From NCBI GenBank assembly GCA_029747015.1, contig JAKOGI010000436.1:262501-326500 (forward strand): a stretch of DNA of 64,000 nucleotides, in the 5' to 3' direction. The translations under genes and the position numbers were made by a program. The notes under the pieces are model-generated. The model had not been told where the DNA came from. It worked only from the letters and a program-made list of their open reading frames with translations, and ran no database searches. Positions 44,431-58,789 of this stretch are shown one piece after another (within the stretch, counting starts at the first letter, position 1; every line of letters starts with the position of its first letter). The DNA is from Carnegiea gigantea. Lineage: Eukaryota > Streptophyta > Magnoliopsida > Caryophyllales > Cactaceae.

Positions 44431-46321
44431 TTTAGTATGAATCAGCTAAAGACATTTTTCCAAGGGGCAGTAACCCATCAAAATCTATCACTAACGCAAT
44501 CCAAATGCATGACAAAGATTTTGATTGTCAAACTTCAGCTTTATATAAGTGATCTTCAATAGGAAAATGAGGTTGAATCAGCCAAAAAGGGTCGACACAT
44601 CGCGTTTTCCACAAGTTTGATAATAATCAACCTCCATACAAAGCATAGTTAAGATCTACCTTCGATACAAGCACGTGACAAAAGTATCTTCTATTGACAT
44701 GGGTGCAACCCAATTGTAAACCAGCTACTAGCAGCAATTAGGCTCTTAAAAATAGGAAAAGGTGACCAGAATTGATAAAGATGTAACGTGAGAGTGAATG
44801 ATGATGCAACTAAATGAGAAGATGCCATAAAGACAAAACGAAGAAGCCCCTAGTGAAAGTGAGGAGTATCCAATAGTTGATAATCCAACAAGGACAATGG
44901 CAGATGGTATGTTAGCAAAAGATACAGTGAAATATTTTCAAGAGTAATGTCTACTTCACAAATGGAGGTGGAGTCAATGGACTGCTTGCAAGAGTTTAGG
45001 CAATTTAAGCAAGTCTTGAATTGCAATGGATTGAAGTAAAATATCTCTCTAAAGTGTCAATGGTTTCTCTTCTATGAAATAGTCGATAGTCAATGGTTTC
45101 AAACTTATGTACCATAGAACAAGCCTCTCAAAAATCCTATAATTTAGGGAATACTACATCAAGATTCCCCATATAGCTCACTTAGATGAAATTCTTGGGT
45201 TACAGAAGAAAATATCTAAAATCAATGAAGCATGTTGAAGTAATTGCCACTTGGACCTAAGAAACGCACAGAATGACACCCATATGATAAGGAAATATAA
45301 GCTCAATGTTGTAGGTATCCACTGACTCAGACAGTCTATACCATTAGACTTCTAGGCTAAATTTTATTAGCCACTGGTCTCTAAATGTGCTGCAATATGG
45401 GTCATTGGAAAGCTTGCTTCTTGTACTTTGATGTAGGCTAACCAAAACATCCCTATCCGATTGAATGCATAAGCTACAAGTGAGCTAAACTCAGACCTTG
45501 TGCATTAGGATTCTGCCCAGTTTGCAGGCTTTGATTTCTCTATTTGAATAACCAAATGACCTCCAATCCACTTGAAACTTGTTTCATATGAAAGATATCT
45601 CCTTAATAAAACCCTTGCATAAATCATATTGATCATGGACAAAAGTTACTTCAAGGTCGGTCCTTGTGCACTAATCAAAACTGCCAAGTTGATGGAACTT
45701 GTGTATTCTGCCCATACTTGGTTTTCCCTATGCATTTAACCTCAAAATGAGTTAAGGGCCTTTCATAGGACACATTTGTAACAACTCCTAACTCTAGGGC
45801 TAGGAGTGTTAGTGATTCTTAAATTTATGGGGTGAAATGGATAGAGTTTCGCCTGCAAACTGGCCATTTTTCAGGCTTAAAGCCTTACATCACATCCTCG
45901 GCATTGAATGGAAGTATAAAAGGATATCAAATCAAGCTCAACAGTTACATACCAGAGATCACAACTCTACGGGCTACACGCCCGGAGTGTAAGGGTTTAC
46001 ATCCCAAAAATAAACAATTCCAGCTAAAAGGATGTCATACCATTCAGATGGGTGGCTCATATGACCACACTTACCTAAATGCATTGGAGCACCTTCAACT
46101 TGCTATTTAAAATCTCCGTCAAATCTGCTGCTTGAGATCAAACTATATATACTTTATATGGATCCATCTGACAAAGACAATATACGAGTAGAATATGTGT
46201 GAGATAAGCAGACATTACCAGTGTCATAAATCTCCAATGATATCACAATAATCTTCATTCCTCACTAACCAACTTTCTCAGTATCTTAACTCCATAATTC
46301 ATATCCCATAAAGAAAATCTC
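44431..46321 (-). other. 5' leader of array unit C
   Basis: About 1.9 kb without a sense-strand gene. A plus-strand frame at 45832-46110 is homologous to the one in unit A. Confidence 0.55.
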
Positions 46322-46339
46322 AACCGGGCTCTGATACTA
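46322..46339 (-). other. Primer-binding site, unit C
   Basis: TAGTATCAGAGCCCGGTT on the coding strand, two mismatches to the canonical site. Confidence 0.85.
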
Positions 46340-46343
46340 AATC

Positions 46344-49300
46344 TGTAATGCCCCAAATTAAACATGTTTCACTGTTTATATTCTCTTTAATAAATCACTC
46401 AATTGTAATCTGATAAATCCAATGATAGGGGCGTTACCGCCGTCCCAAAGAACAAGGCTTGAAGTATGTGTCCTGGAATAACATAGTTAAGCATAACCTC
46501 AACCATACACACTCACACATGATCATCCATTCACAATCAAGTGTTAACCAACGTAAGGTTTATAAACCATAGTAAGATAATTCACCATGTAATCTACATC
46601 CTCATACACCAAAGAATTCAAAATACAGCTTTAAAGTATGCATATACTATATCACCGCTGATTCATACAGATTTCCTTACTCAACTTATTCTCTTTCGCT
46701 GCTTTGCTAGCATGAGGGCAATTCTCTGAGCATTTTCCTAAAACAAAACATGAAAAATATTTCGAACTGTGAGCCGAAGCTCAGTACATGTATTCCTGAA
46801 TTGTTAAATGGCCATTGAAACACTGATTGGGCCCAATTTACAATTCATTTAAGGTTAAAACAGGGAATGAGATGAATATAAAACTGCATTGCTAATTGTT
46901 ATCTGATAGTGGACCCCTTGATACTGTTACGGTCTATGGATCTATGGATAGGTGTACACCTGCCAAGCTGATCGGAGACCTAGCCTGAAGCCGTGCGGGT
47001 AACTGAAGGGCGAATGCCCTATAGATGATAACTGATGGGGTCACTAATTAACTGATAAATCACTGTGTAAACTGATTCATTGAGGTACTTACCAAAACAT
47101 GATAACGTTGATAAATACATTGTGATTTCTAAATATACGGGCAATGGACGAACCTGAAGTCTTTGAATGATATTTCACTTGATAATACGTATGCACAAAG
47201 AAAAATGATAGACTAGGCCCCGATTGTGCTAAAGAAATGTAATTATAGGTAAATGCAGTTAGTAAACAATATTTATACCCATAATTTGTTACTTTAATGG
47301 AAATTAATTAATCAAAAAGACTTCTACAATCCCAATAATCCAATATCAGGCAAGTTAAACCAAAATGAACTAAATCAGTTAGGGTTATTGAACTTGAAAT
47401 ACAATAAATTGAAGTAAAATAGACCAAATGGAAATGATTGAGGTGATAATGAAAAGATTTAAATTGATATAAATGAAATATGGGTTCTGATATTTCTGAA
47501 ATGGATAATGGAAAGCGTGATGCTTCTAAAATGGATAATGGAATGGTTAATGCCTCTAAAATGGATAATAGAAGGTTCAAAGCCATGAGGGGTGCTGTGA
47601 GGTTCACAAAAGCTCAAACAACCTCAGTTGATCCAATAGACACTAATTTGAGTCATTACTGCGCCCACTTCTCAAATTTCATTTTCATGCTCACTTAACT
47701 CGGTTTTCAAACCCAAGTAAGCTTCTATGCATAATCAAACTTGTTGAACTCACTACACTTTGTAATTTACTTGCAATATCCATAATTATATAGAAACTTC
47801 TGAAAATATTTTCAAGTGTCACAATTTCTGTATTCACTCATGTTACCGTTTGATGGTCTACATTAGAAAATCTATATCTTTCACTCCCGACCACCAAATA
47901 AGATGTAAAACCCCAATATGAAAAGCTCATAATGTCCACTAAAATTGTATTTAGGACACAAAGCATGATTCATATCGTAATGTCCCGAAAATTAGGGTAG
48001 AATATAGACGTATACAATTTCAGTTCAATCTGCGCAGTCGTAGCAAAACCACCATAACCTTTTTCGCAGAACTCGGATTAAGGCGATTCAAAATGAATGT
48101 GAAAGCTAACGCATTGATCTGTCCACTAACCAAAAATCAGAAATTTTCAATGAGCCAACCAATACCAGTTGTTTCATACATTCCACTGTTCAAAACTGCT
48201 CCTAGTTTCGATGTATTCTGCGCAGTCTTCAGTAAAGTGGCCATAACTTTGTCTACACAACTCAAAATTGAGTAATTCTAAAGCCCATTGAAATTTACCT
48301 CATTGATATATCAACCCACCAAAAATCATAATTTTTCGTTATGCCAAGCATTTCCAGTTTTTTCCGAAACAGACCCCTGTTTCAGGTCTGTTTCCCAGCT
48401 CTAACTCACATATTGTCAATCTTTTCTTCACATAACCACCCACTAAAATCACTGTTTAACTCTTCTAAATTAGTATAAACATCTTGATATTCAATACCAA
48501 TACCAAAGATCACAAAACCTCAGTTAAAATAATCAAAATCCATCATCACAACCTAAACTTGCATGATCATGAACAACTTCAATCGTTACTCACTTTCAAG
48601 TATAATCAACAACCAAAACATCAACATAACACTTGTTTCCATATAAACAACATGATCAATCACCAAAAAAAAGAATCAAAATACAAAACACAATCAAAAC
48701 AACAAGATAGGGGGAGGATATTACTCACTTTGTGCTTGAAAAAGGAGGTGTGAATGATGTTTGAAGAGTGTGGGGATGTGGCTGGTGGCTGGGGGGATGA
48801 TCTGATGGCTATCCTGGTGGTCGGACTGCTGGTTGTTGGTGGCCAAAAGAGGGCAGAAAGGAGGCGGCAGGGGCTGACCGTGTAGGAGCAGAAAAATGGA
48901 GAGAGAAAGAAGCTTTGATGCTTTGTGAGTTCTTTTACTTGGCTGAAAATGAAGCAACTTACTTGGCTGAGAATTAAGCACAAAAAAATTAGCTTTTGCT
49001 AATGATAGTTGAGGCTTAATGATGGTAATTATATAAGCAAATGGGTTAGGAGCTTGTTGGGCCAAAATTGGGCTTAAATGTGTTTGGGCCCAAAAGAAAA
49101 TTAAACCGTACGCGATTAAATTTTCTGTAGCTTGAAATTAAATTTTTGAAATGTCATGAAAAATAATTTAATCTTTTAACCCATAATTATCAAGGGCTAA
49201 TATCAATTTCTCCAAAAAATTGTTTTCGGTGAGTAAAACTCGAATTACAAAGCGGAGACCCAAATGAATTCTCCCAACCGGGATGATTAAATAAGATAAA

Positions 49301-49368
49301 TAAATGTGAAAAATTAATAACATGGCTTAATTAAATAAATAAATATGATTTAGGGTCGGGCTATTACA
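46344..49368 (-). mobile_element. Chromovirus LTR D (3025 bp)
   Basis: Shared by units C and D. Minisatellite at 47489-47578. Confidence 0.93.
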
Positions 49369-49381
49369 ACCTTCCCCCCTT
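49369..49381 (-). other. Polypurine tract, unit D
   Basis: AAGGGGGGAAGGT on the coding strand; the last base differs from the other units. Confidence 0.87.
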
Positions 49382-49389
49382 AAAGAATT

Positions 49390-51480
49390 TCGTCCCCGAA
49401 ACTTATGAAATTTATGAAAACATGCATGGTTAACTCAGATAAGTCTGGGTACTTGGCTTTCATTTCTTCCTCAGTTTCTCAAGTAGCTTCTAAGGAGGTA
49501 TGATTTGTCCAAAGTAATATGATTAAAGATGTCTGGTTGACGCTGAACTACTTAATCCTGAGATCTAATGTCTAGATTGGGTGCTCTTGAAACACAAGAC
49601 CCTCAATGACCGCAATGGATTCCGTTATGACAGTGTGGTGAGGATCTGAAATGTACTGCCTAAGTTGTAAGGTAAGGAACACAGAACATGTTATGCACAT
49701 GTTTGAATTATATAGGCAGATCTGGTAGACAAGTTATGAAATTCGACCTTTCAATGAACTGATATGGTGAAACTTTCTTACACCATTAATTGATGAAACT
49801 TTCTAAAAAACCTTATTATATATATGAAAGTCCATGAATCTCCTTCTTTTATCAATATAGCATTTCTATCGCTTTCAATAGGATATTTTCGGGAATCTTC
49901 TAACATGTGTCACCTTATTAAATGCTGGAGAAGATCTTCATGACTCATAAGATGATTGGTTGCCAATGTCTACCGTCATTTTGTCCTGATGTTTAATGAA
50001 GGATTCTCTGCTAGTGCTATCACAATGTTGATTGCTAGGGTTTCATACTTTCTTCAAATGCAAATGTTGGTCGTAGGTCGTAAAGTACTATAGGCTGCAA
50101 CTTAGAAGAGTTGATCCATTGATATTTTTAGATGCTTACCCATCTATTTCAGGATGATAAGAACTGTAAAATTTCAATCTAGTTCTAAACGCTCTTTGAA
50201 GTGCTTGCCATAACAGGCTTGAAATCTCTGATCTCGGTCATACACTATATATGAGGGAATCCCATGACAAAGTCCATTGAAATTGAATCCCTTTCTCAAG
50301 GTTTTGCTTTATTCTTAGGAGCTCAGGATCATCATCCTGATTCACTCTAATTTCCTCCATTATGGAGGACTGTAAGGTAAGTGTCGGCATTTGAACATTT
50401 GCCTTCCTGTGCGCCACTAATTGAATGTCCAAGTCCTCAAGTTCTCTCAAGAGATTCAGTTGAGTAGTTACTACAGTGTTCAAGGTATGTTGTGCCTTCC
50501 TGTTCAGGGCGTCTGCCCAACATTTCCCTTTCTTAGTTGACATTGGATCTGCCACAACTGATGTTTCATGTAGATTGAGCTCCTTCTAAATGAAGATATA
50601 CTTCAAACTCTGATGGTCAGTATAGATTGCACAAGGTGCACCTTACAAGTAATGTTTTCAAATTCTCAGTGCACCTGGATTATGGGTAAGGTACCGCCCA
50701 TAAGACTATATCTTCTTGCTGACTTTGTAGTCTGCTTCAACAAATTGGTCAAGGAAGATTATATTTGACAAATCCTTTCTGAACTTGATAATTCCCTACT
50801 AAACTCAAACAGTTTCTAGTCTCAGTGCATTGGTGGATCTTCGGCATTTTATAACTGCTGTCGCCTTTTGCAAATTGACCTTGATCTCATCCTTTGGAAC
50901 CATATGTTCCATAAAAACCATTGCTTCTAACCAACACTCATACTTCTTGTATTTGCTATGTAATTGATGTTCCCTCAAGGTCTGTAACACTATCCACAAA
51001 TGAATAGGATACTCATCTCTGTCCTTGGAGTATTTCAAGATATCTTTATAAACGCTACCACAAACTTGTCTAGATAGGGTATGAAACTCGATTCATAAGG
51101 TCCATAAAGGCCGCAGGGCCATTGATTAGGCCAAAAGGCATCATAGTAAATCCATAGTGACCTAAACATGGTCCTTAGTGTGGTTTTGGATAACGTCTTC
51201 AGGTATAATCCTATGTAGATGGTACCCTGACCTCAAATCGATCTTAGAAAAGACTCCTCCTCCCTGCAATTAATCAAATAAGTCATCTACTTGGGGCGAT
51301 GGGTATGTGTTTTTGATGGTGATCTTGTTCAGCTATCTGTAATCAATACATAACCTCCAAGTTCCATTCTTCTTCTTTACAGATAGAACTAGGGATCCTA
51401 TGATGGCACACGTGGATGGTTTGATAAATCTCTTCTATGATAACTCCTCTAACTGAAACTTCGGCTCTCTAATCTCAATT
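49390..51480 (-). pseudogene. Chromovirus pol remnant, unit D (protease and gag deleted)
   Basis: Reverse transcriptase about 50805-51480; here a 1-bp deletion near 51047 shifts the frame just at the catalytic motif. RNase H 50238-50555 (ADALNRKAQ). Integrase fragment about 50050-50300 and chromodomain-like tail about 49420-49640 as in the sisters. The unit ends at a deletion junction (51484-51488). Confidence 0.84.
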
Positions 51481-51483
51481 GGG

Positions 51484-51488
51484 GCCAT
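51484..51488. other. Deletion junction in unit D (GCCAT microhomology)
   Basis: Sequence left of GCCAT matches unit B at 35347, sequence right matches unit B at 36771. About 1424 bp, covering protease and all of gag, are missing. Both parental sites carry GCCAT. Confidence 0.9.
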
Positions 51489-52998
51489 GAAGACAAAAAG
51501 ATGAAGCCCCTAGTCAAAATGAGGAGTATCCAACAGTTAATAATCCAACAAGGAAAGTGGCAGATGGTATGTTACCAAAAGATGCAGTGAAATATTTTCA
51601 AGAGTAATGTCTACTTCACAAATGGAGGTGGAGTCAATGGACTGCTTGCAAGAGTTTAAGCAATTTAAGCAAGCCTTGAATTGCAATGGATTGAAGCAGA
51701 ATGTCTCTTTAAAGTGTCAATGGTTTCTCCTCTATGAAATAGTCGGTAGTCAATGGTTTTAAACTTATGTACCATAGAACAAGCCTCTCCAAAATCCTAT
51801 AATTTAGGGGATACTACATCAAGATCCCCCATATAGCTCACTTAGATGAAATTCTTAGGTTACAGAAGAAAATATCTGAAATCAATGAAGCAGGTTGATG
51901 TAATTGCCAGTTGGATCCAAGAAACGCACAGAATGACATCCATATGATAAGGAAATATAAGCTCAAAGTTGTAGGTATCCACTGACTCAGATAGTCTGTA
52001 CCATCAGACGTCTAGGCTAAATTTCATTAACCACTGGTCTCCAAATGTGCTGTAATATGGGTTATTAGAAGGCTTACTTTTTATACTTTGACATAGACTA
52101 ACTAAAACATCCCTATCTGATGGAATGCATAAGCTACAAGTGAGCTAAACTCAGACCTTGTGCATTAGGATTCTGCCCAGTTTGCAGACTTTGATTTGTC
52201 TATTAGAATAACCAGATGACCTCCAATCCGCTTGAAACTTATTTCATATGAAAGATATCTCCTTAACCTTAAAATTGGGATGAAAAACCCTTGCATAAAT
52301 CATATTGATCATGGACAAAAGTTACTTCATGGTCGGTCCTTGTGCACTAATCAAAACTGCCAAGTTGATTAAACTTGTGTATTCTGCCCATACTTGGTTT
52401 TCCCGATGCATTTAACCTCAAAATGAGTTAAGGGCCTTTCATAGGACACATTTGTAACAACCCCCAACTCTAGGGCTAGGAGTGTTAGTGATTCTTAAAT
52501 TTCTGGGGTGAAACAGACAGAGTTTCGCCTGCAAACTGGATATTTTCCAGGCTTAAAGCCATACATCACATCCTCGGCATTGAATAGAAGTATAAAAGGA
52601 TATAAAATCAAGCTCAATGGCTACACACCGGAGATCACAGCATTACGGGCCACACGCCCGGAGTGTAAGGGTTTATATCCCAAGAATAAACAATTCCAGC
52701 TAAAAGGATGTCATACCATCCAAATGGGTGGCTCACATGACCATACTTACCTAAATGCATTGGAGCGTCTTCAACTTGTTATTCAAAATCTTCGTCAAAT
52801 CTGCTGCTTGAGATCAAACTATATATACTTTATATGGATCCATCTGATAAAGAAGAATATACGAGTAGAATATGTGCGAGATAAGCAGACATTACCAGTG
52901 TCATAAATCTCCAATGATATCATAATAATCTTCATTCCTCACTAACCAACTTTCTCAGTATCTTAACTCCATAATCCATATCCCATAAAGAAAATCTC
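51489..52998 (-). other. 5' leader of array unit D (shortened)
   Basis: Leader sequence only; gag is gone. A plus-strand frame at 52508-52906 (132 codons) is the longest version of the recurring leader frame. Confidence 0.55.
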
Positions 52999-53016
52999 AA
53001 CCTGGCTCTGATACCA
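52999..53016 (-). other. Primer-binding site, unit D
   Basis: TGGTATCAGAGCCAGGTT on the coding strand, canonical. Confidence 0.93.
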
Positions 53017-53020
53017 AATC

Positions 53021-56000
53021 TGTAACGCCCAAATTAAACATGTTTCACTGTTTATATTCTCTTTAATAAATCACTCAATTGTAATATGATAAATCAAATG
53101 ATAGGGGCGTTACCGCCATCCCAAAGGACAAGGCTTGAAGTATGTGTCCTCGAATAACATAGTTTAGCATAACCTCAACCATACACACTGACACATGATC
53201 ATCCATTCACAATCAAGTATTAACCAATGTAAGGTTTATAAATCATAGTAAGATAATTCACCATGTAATCTACATCCTCATACACCAAAGAATTCAAAAT
53301 ATAGTTTTAAAGTATGCGTATACTGTATCATCGCTGATTCATACAGATTTCCTTACTCAACTTATTCTCTTCCGCTGCTTTGCTAGCATGAGGGCAATTC
53401 TCTGAGCATTTTCCTAAAACAAAACATGACAAATATTTTGAACTGTGAGTCGAAGCTCAGTACATGTATTCCTGAATTGTTAAATGGCCATTGAAACACT
53501 GATTGGGCCCAATTTACAATTCATTTAAGGTTAAAATAGGGAATGAGATGAATATAAAACTGCATTACTAATTATCATCTGATAGTGGACCCCTTGATAC
53601 TGTTACGATCTATGGATCTATGGATAGGTGTACACCTACCAAACTGATCGGAGACCTGGCTTGAAGCCGCGCGGGTAACTGAAGGGCGAATGCCCTATAG
53701 ATAATAACTGACGGGTCACTAATTAACTGATAAATCACTGTGTAAACTGATTCATTGAGGTACTCACCAAAACATGATAACGTTGATAAATACATTGTGA
53801 TTTCTAAATATACAGGCAATGAACGTACCTGAAGTCTTTAAAATGATATTTCACTTGATAATACGCATGCACAAAGAAAAATGATACATTGGGCCCTGAT
53901 TCTGCTAAAGAAATGTAATTATAGGTAAATGCAGTTAGTAAACAATATTCACACCCATAATTTGTAACTTTAATGGAAATTGATTAATCAAAAAGACTTC
54001 TATAATCCCAATAATCCAATATCAGGCAAGTTAAACAAAAATGAACTGAATCAGTTAGGGTTATTGAACTTGAAATGCAACAAATTGAAGCAAAATAGAC
54101 CAAATGGAAAAGATTGAGGTGATAATGAAAAGATTTAAATTGACATAAATGAAATATGTGTTTCTGATATTTCTGAAATGGATAATGGAAAGTGTGATGC
54201 TTCTAAAATGGATAATAGAATGGTTAATGCCTCTAAAATGGATAATAGAAGGTTCAAGGCCATGAGGGGTATTGTGAGGTTCATAAAAGCTCAAATAACC
54301 TCAGTTGATCCAATAGACACTAATTTAAGTCATTACTGTGCCCACTTCTCAAATTTCATTTTCATGCTCACTTAACTCGGTTTTCAAACCCAAGTAAGCT
54401 TCTATACACAATCAAGCTTATTGAACTCACTATACTTTGTAATTTACTTGCAATATCCATAATTATATAGAAATTTCTGAAAATATTTCCAAATGTCACG
54501 ATTTCTGTATTCACTCATGTTGCTGTTTGATGGTCTATATTAGAAAATCCATATCTTTCATTCCAACCTCCAAATAAGATGTAAAACCCCAATATGAGAG
54601 GCTCATAATGTCCAATAAAAGTTTTATTTAGGACACAAAGCATGATTCACATAGTAATGTCCCTAAAATTAGGGTAGAACACAGACATACACAATTTCAG
54701 TTCAATCTGTGCAGTCGTAGCAAAACCACCATAACTTTTTCCACAGAACTCGAATTAAGGCGATTCAAAATGAATGTGAAAGCTAACTCATTGATCTATC
54801 CACAAACGGAAAATCACAAATTTTCAATGAGCCAACCAATACCAGTTGTTTCGTAAATTCCACTGTTCAAAACTGCTCCCAGTTTCGATGTATTCTGCGC
54901 AGTCTTCAGTAAAGTGGCCATAACTTTGTCTACAAAACTCAAAATTGAGTAATTCAAAAACCCATTGAAAGTTAACTCATTGAGATATCAGCCCACTAAA
55001 AATCATAATTTTTTGTTATGCCAAGCATTACCAGTTTTTTCCCAAACAGACCCCTGTTTCAGGTCTGTTTCCCAGCTCTAACTCACATATTGTCAATCTT
55101 TTCTTCACATAACCACCCACTAAAATCACTCTTTAACTCATCTAAATCAGTATAAACATCTTGATATTCATTACCAATACCAAAGATCACAAAACCTCAG
55201 TCAAAACAATCAAAATCCATCATCACAACCTAAACTTGCATGATCATGAACAACTTCAATCGTTACTCACTTTCAAGTATAATCAACAACCAAAATATCA
55301 AAATAACACTTGTTTCCATATACACAATATGATCAATCACCAAAAATAAGAATCAAAATCCAAAACACAATCAAAACAACAAGATAGGGGGAGGATATTG
55401 CTCACTTTGTGCTTGAAAAAGGAGGTGTGAATAATGTTTGAAGAGTGTGGGGATGTGGCTGGCGGCTGGGGGGATGATCTGATGGCTGTCTTGGTGGCTG
55501 GCCTGGTGGTTGTTGGTGGCTAAAAGAGGGTACAAAGGAGAAAGCAGGGGCTGGCCGTGCAGGAGCAGAAAAATGGAGAGAGAAAGAAGCTTTGATGATT
55601 TGTGAGTTCTTTTACTTGGTTGAAAATGAAGCAACTTACTTGGTTGAGAATTAAGCCCAAAAAAATCAGCTTTTGCTAATGATAATTAAGGCTTAATGAT
55701 GGTAATTAGATAAGCAAATGGGTTAGGAACCTGTTGGGCCAAAATTGGACTTAAATGTGTTTGGGCCCAAAAGAAAATTAAACCGTACGCAGTTAAATTT
55801 TCCGTAGCTCGAAATTAATTTTTGAAATGTCATGAAAAATAATTTAATGTTTTAACCTATAATTATCGAGACCTAATATCAATTTCTCCGAAAAATTGTT
55901 TTCGGTAAATAAAACTCGAATTGCAAAGTGGAGCCCCAAATGAATTCTCCCAACCAGGATGATTAAACAAGATAAATAAATGTGAAAAATTAATAATATG

Positions 56001-56044
56001 GTTTAATTAAATAAATAAATATGATTTAGGGCCGGGCTATTACA
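53021..56044 (-). mobile_element. Chromovirus LTR E (3024 bp), mosaic
   Basis: Shared by units D and E. Its first part (about 53460-53540) carries variants found in LTR D, whereas 53815-53905 carries variants found in LTR F. Minisatellite at 54166-54255. Confidence 0.93.
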
Positions 56045-56057
56045 GCCTTCCCCCCTT
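56045..56057 (-). other. Polypurine tract, unit E
   Basis: AAGGGGGGAAGGC on the coding strand. Confidence 0.9.
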
Positions 56058-56059
56058 GA

Positions 56060-58738
56060 AGAGTTTCGTCCTCGAAACTTATGAAATTTATGAAAACATG
56101 CATGGTTAACTCAGATAAGTCTGGGTACTTGGCTTTCATTTCTTCCTCAGTTTCTCAAGTAGCTTCTAAGGAGGTATGATTTGTCCAAAGTAATATGATT
56201 AAAGATGTCTGCTTGACGCTGAACTACTTAATCCTGAGATCTAATATCTAGATTGGGTGCTCTAGAAACACAAGACCCTCAATGACCGCAATGGATTCGG
56301 TTATGACGGTGTGGCGAGGAACTGAAATGTACTGCCTGAGTTGTAAGGTAAGGAACACAGAACATGTTATGCACATGTTTGAATTATATAGGCAGATCTG
56401 GTAGGCAAGTTATGGAATTCGACCTCTCAATGAACTGATATGGTGAAACTTTCTGACACCCTTAATTGATGAAACTTTCTGAAAAACCTTGTTATATACA
56501 TGAAAGTCCAGGAGTCTCCTTCTCTTATCAATATAGCATTTCTGTCGCTTTCAATAGGATATTTTCGGGAATCTTCTAACATGTGTCACCTTATTAAATG
56601 CTGGAGAAGATCTTCATGACTCGTAAGATGACTGATTGTCAATGTCTGCCGTCATTTTGTCCTGATGTTTAATGAAGGATTCTCTGCTAATGCTATCACA
56701 ATGTTGACTGCTGGGTGTTCCATACTTTCTTCAGATGCAAATGTTGGTCGTAGGTCATGAAGCACTACAGGCTCCAACTTACAAGAGTTGATCCATTGAT
56801 ATTTTTAGATGCTTGCCCATCTATTTCAAGATGATAAGGACTGCAAAAGTTCAATCTAGTTTTGAAGGCTCTTTGAAGTGCTTGCCATAACAGGCTTGAA
56901 ATCTCTGATCTCGGTCATACACTATATCGATGGAATCCCATGACAAAGTCCATTGAAATTGAATCCCTTTCTCAAGGTTTTGCTTTATTCTTTGGAGCTC
57001 AGGATTATCATCCTGATTCACTCTAATTTCCTCCATTAAGGAGGACTGTAAGGTAAGTGTCGGCATTTGAACATTTGCCTTCCTGTGCGACACTAATTGA
57101 ATGTCCAAGTCCTCAAGTTCTCTCAAGAGATTCAGTTGGGTAGTTACTACAGTGTTCAAGGTATGTTGTGCCTTCCTGTTCAGGGCGTCTGCCCAACATT
57201 TCCCTTTCTTGGTTGACATTGGATCTGCCACAACTGATGTTTCATGTAGATTGAGCTCCTTCTAAGTGAAGACATACTTCAGACTCTGATGGTCAGTATA
57301 GATTGCACAAGGTGCACCTTACAAGTAATGTTTTCAAATTCTCAGTGCACCTGGATTATGGGTAAGGTACCACCCATAAGGCTATATCTTCTTGCTAACC
57401 TTGTAGCCTGCTTCGACAAATTGATCAAGGAAGATAATATTTGACAAATCCTTTCTGAACTTGATAATTCCCTGCTAAACTCAAACAGTTTCTAGTCTCA
57501 GTGCATTGGTGGATCTTCGGCATTTTGTAACTGCTTTCGCCTTTTGCAAATTGACCTTGATCTCATCCTTTAGAGCCATATGTTCCAAAAATGCCATTGC
57601 TTCTAACCAGCACTCATACTTCTTGTATTTGCCATGTAATTGATGTTCCCTCAAGGTCTGTAACACTCTCCACAAATGAACAGGATACTCATCTCTGTCC
57701 TTGGAGTATTTCAAGATATCTTTTATAAACACTATCACAAAATTATCTAAATAGGGTATGAAACTCTATTCATAAGGTCCATAAAGGCCGCAGGGCCATT
57801 GATTAGGCCAAAAGGCACAACAGTAAATCCATAGTGACCCAAACATGGTCCTTAGTGTGGTTTTGGAAATGTCTTCAGGTATAATTCTAAGTTGATGGTA
57901 CCCTGACCTCAAATCGATCTTAGAAAAGACTCCTGCTCCCTGTAGTTAATCGAATAAGTCATCTACTTAGGGCGATGGGTATGTGTTTTTGATGGTGATC
58001 TTGTTCAGCTCTCTATAATCAATACATAACCTCCTGGTTCCATTCTTCTTCTTTACAGATGGAGCTAGGCATCCTATGATGGCACACTTAGATGGTTTGA
58101 TAAATCTCTACTATGATAACTCCTCTAACTGAAACTTCAGTTCTTTAAGCTCAATTGGGGCCATAACATACGGGGTTTTGGAGATAGGTTGAGCATCAGG
58201 GATTAATTCAATCTCAACATCAATTTCTCTTTGCGAAGCAGTCCCGGTATCTTTTTAGGAAAACATCTCTAAATTCACAAGCTATAGGGATATCTTTTAC
58301 TTTTTTCTTCCTTCGGTTGAATGTTACTAGCATAACACCAATACATAATATATCCTTGCCATAAGAGCTCATTGATTTTCATAACAGAATTTAAAGGACA
58401 AGATTTTTCCTTTCTTTTCCCATGAAACATATTTCTCTCCCTTGTTCATCTCTTGAAATAACCTTAGGGTCATCACAACCTATCTTGACCCCATAAATAC
58501 ACAACTAGATCGTTTCCAAAATGATATCAAAGTCTGACGAGTCAAATTAAATCAGAATTTCAAGGGGAACTATTTCACCAATAGTAATTGAAACAAACTT
58601 ACGAGATGCAGAACACTCAATTCTAGAGTCGTTGGATAACTTGATTCCATAATTGGTTTCTGCCTTCTTATTCTTAAGGTTCATTTGCATAGCAGATCGT
58701 GTGAATATAAATGAATGAGTGGCAACTGAATCAATCAA
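56060..58738 (-). pseudogene. Chromovirus pol remnant, unit E
   Basis: Protease 58547-58738 with D-S-V. Reverse transcriptase about 57481-58140 with F-I-K-D and the shared stop. RNase H and integrase fragment in one frame at 56851-57231, where the sequence passes directly from the LEKGIQFQW end to IDIVYDRDQRF. This shows cleanly how much integrase is missing (the H2C2 finger and first half of the core). Chromodomain-like tail about 56080-56330 with shared stops. Confidence 0.85.
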
Positions 58739-58789
58739 TAGACAAAATGGCTTTGAAATTAAAAGAGAGTTTCAGTAACTATTACACCA

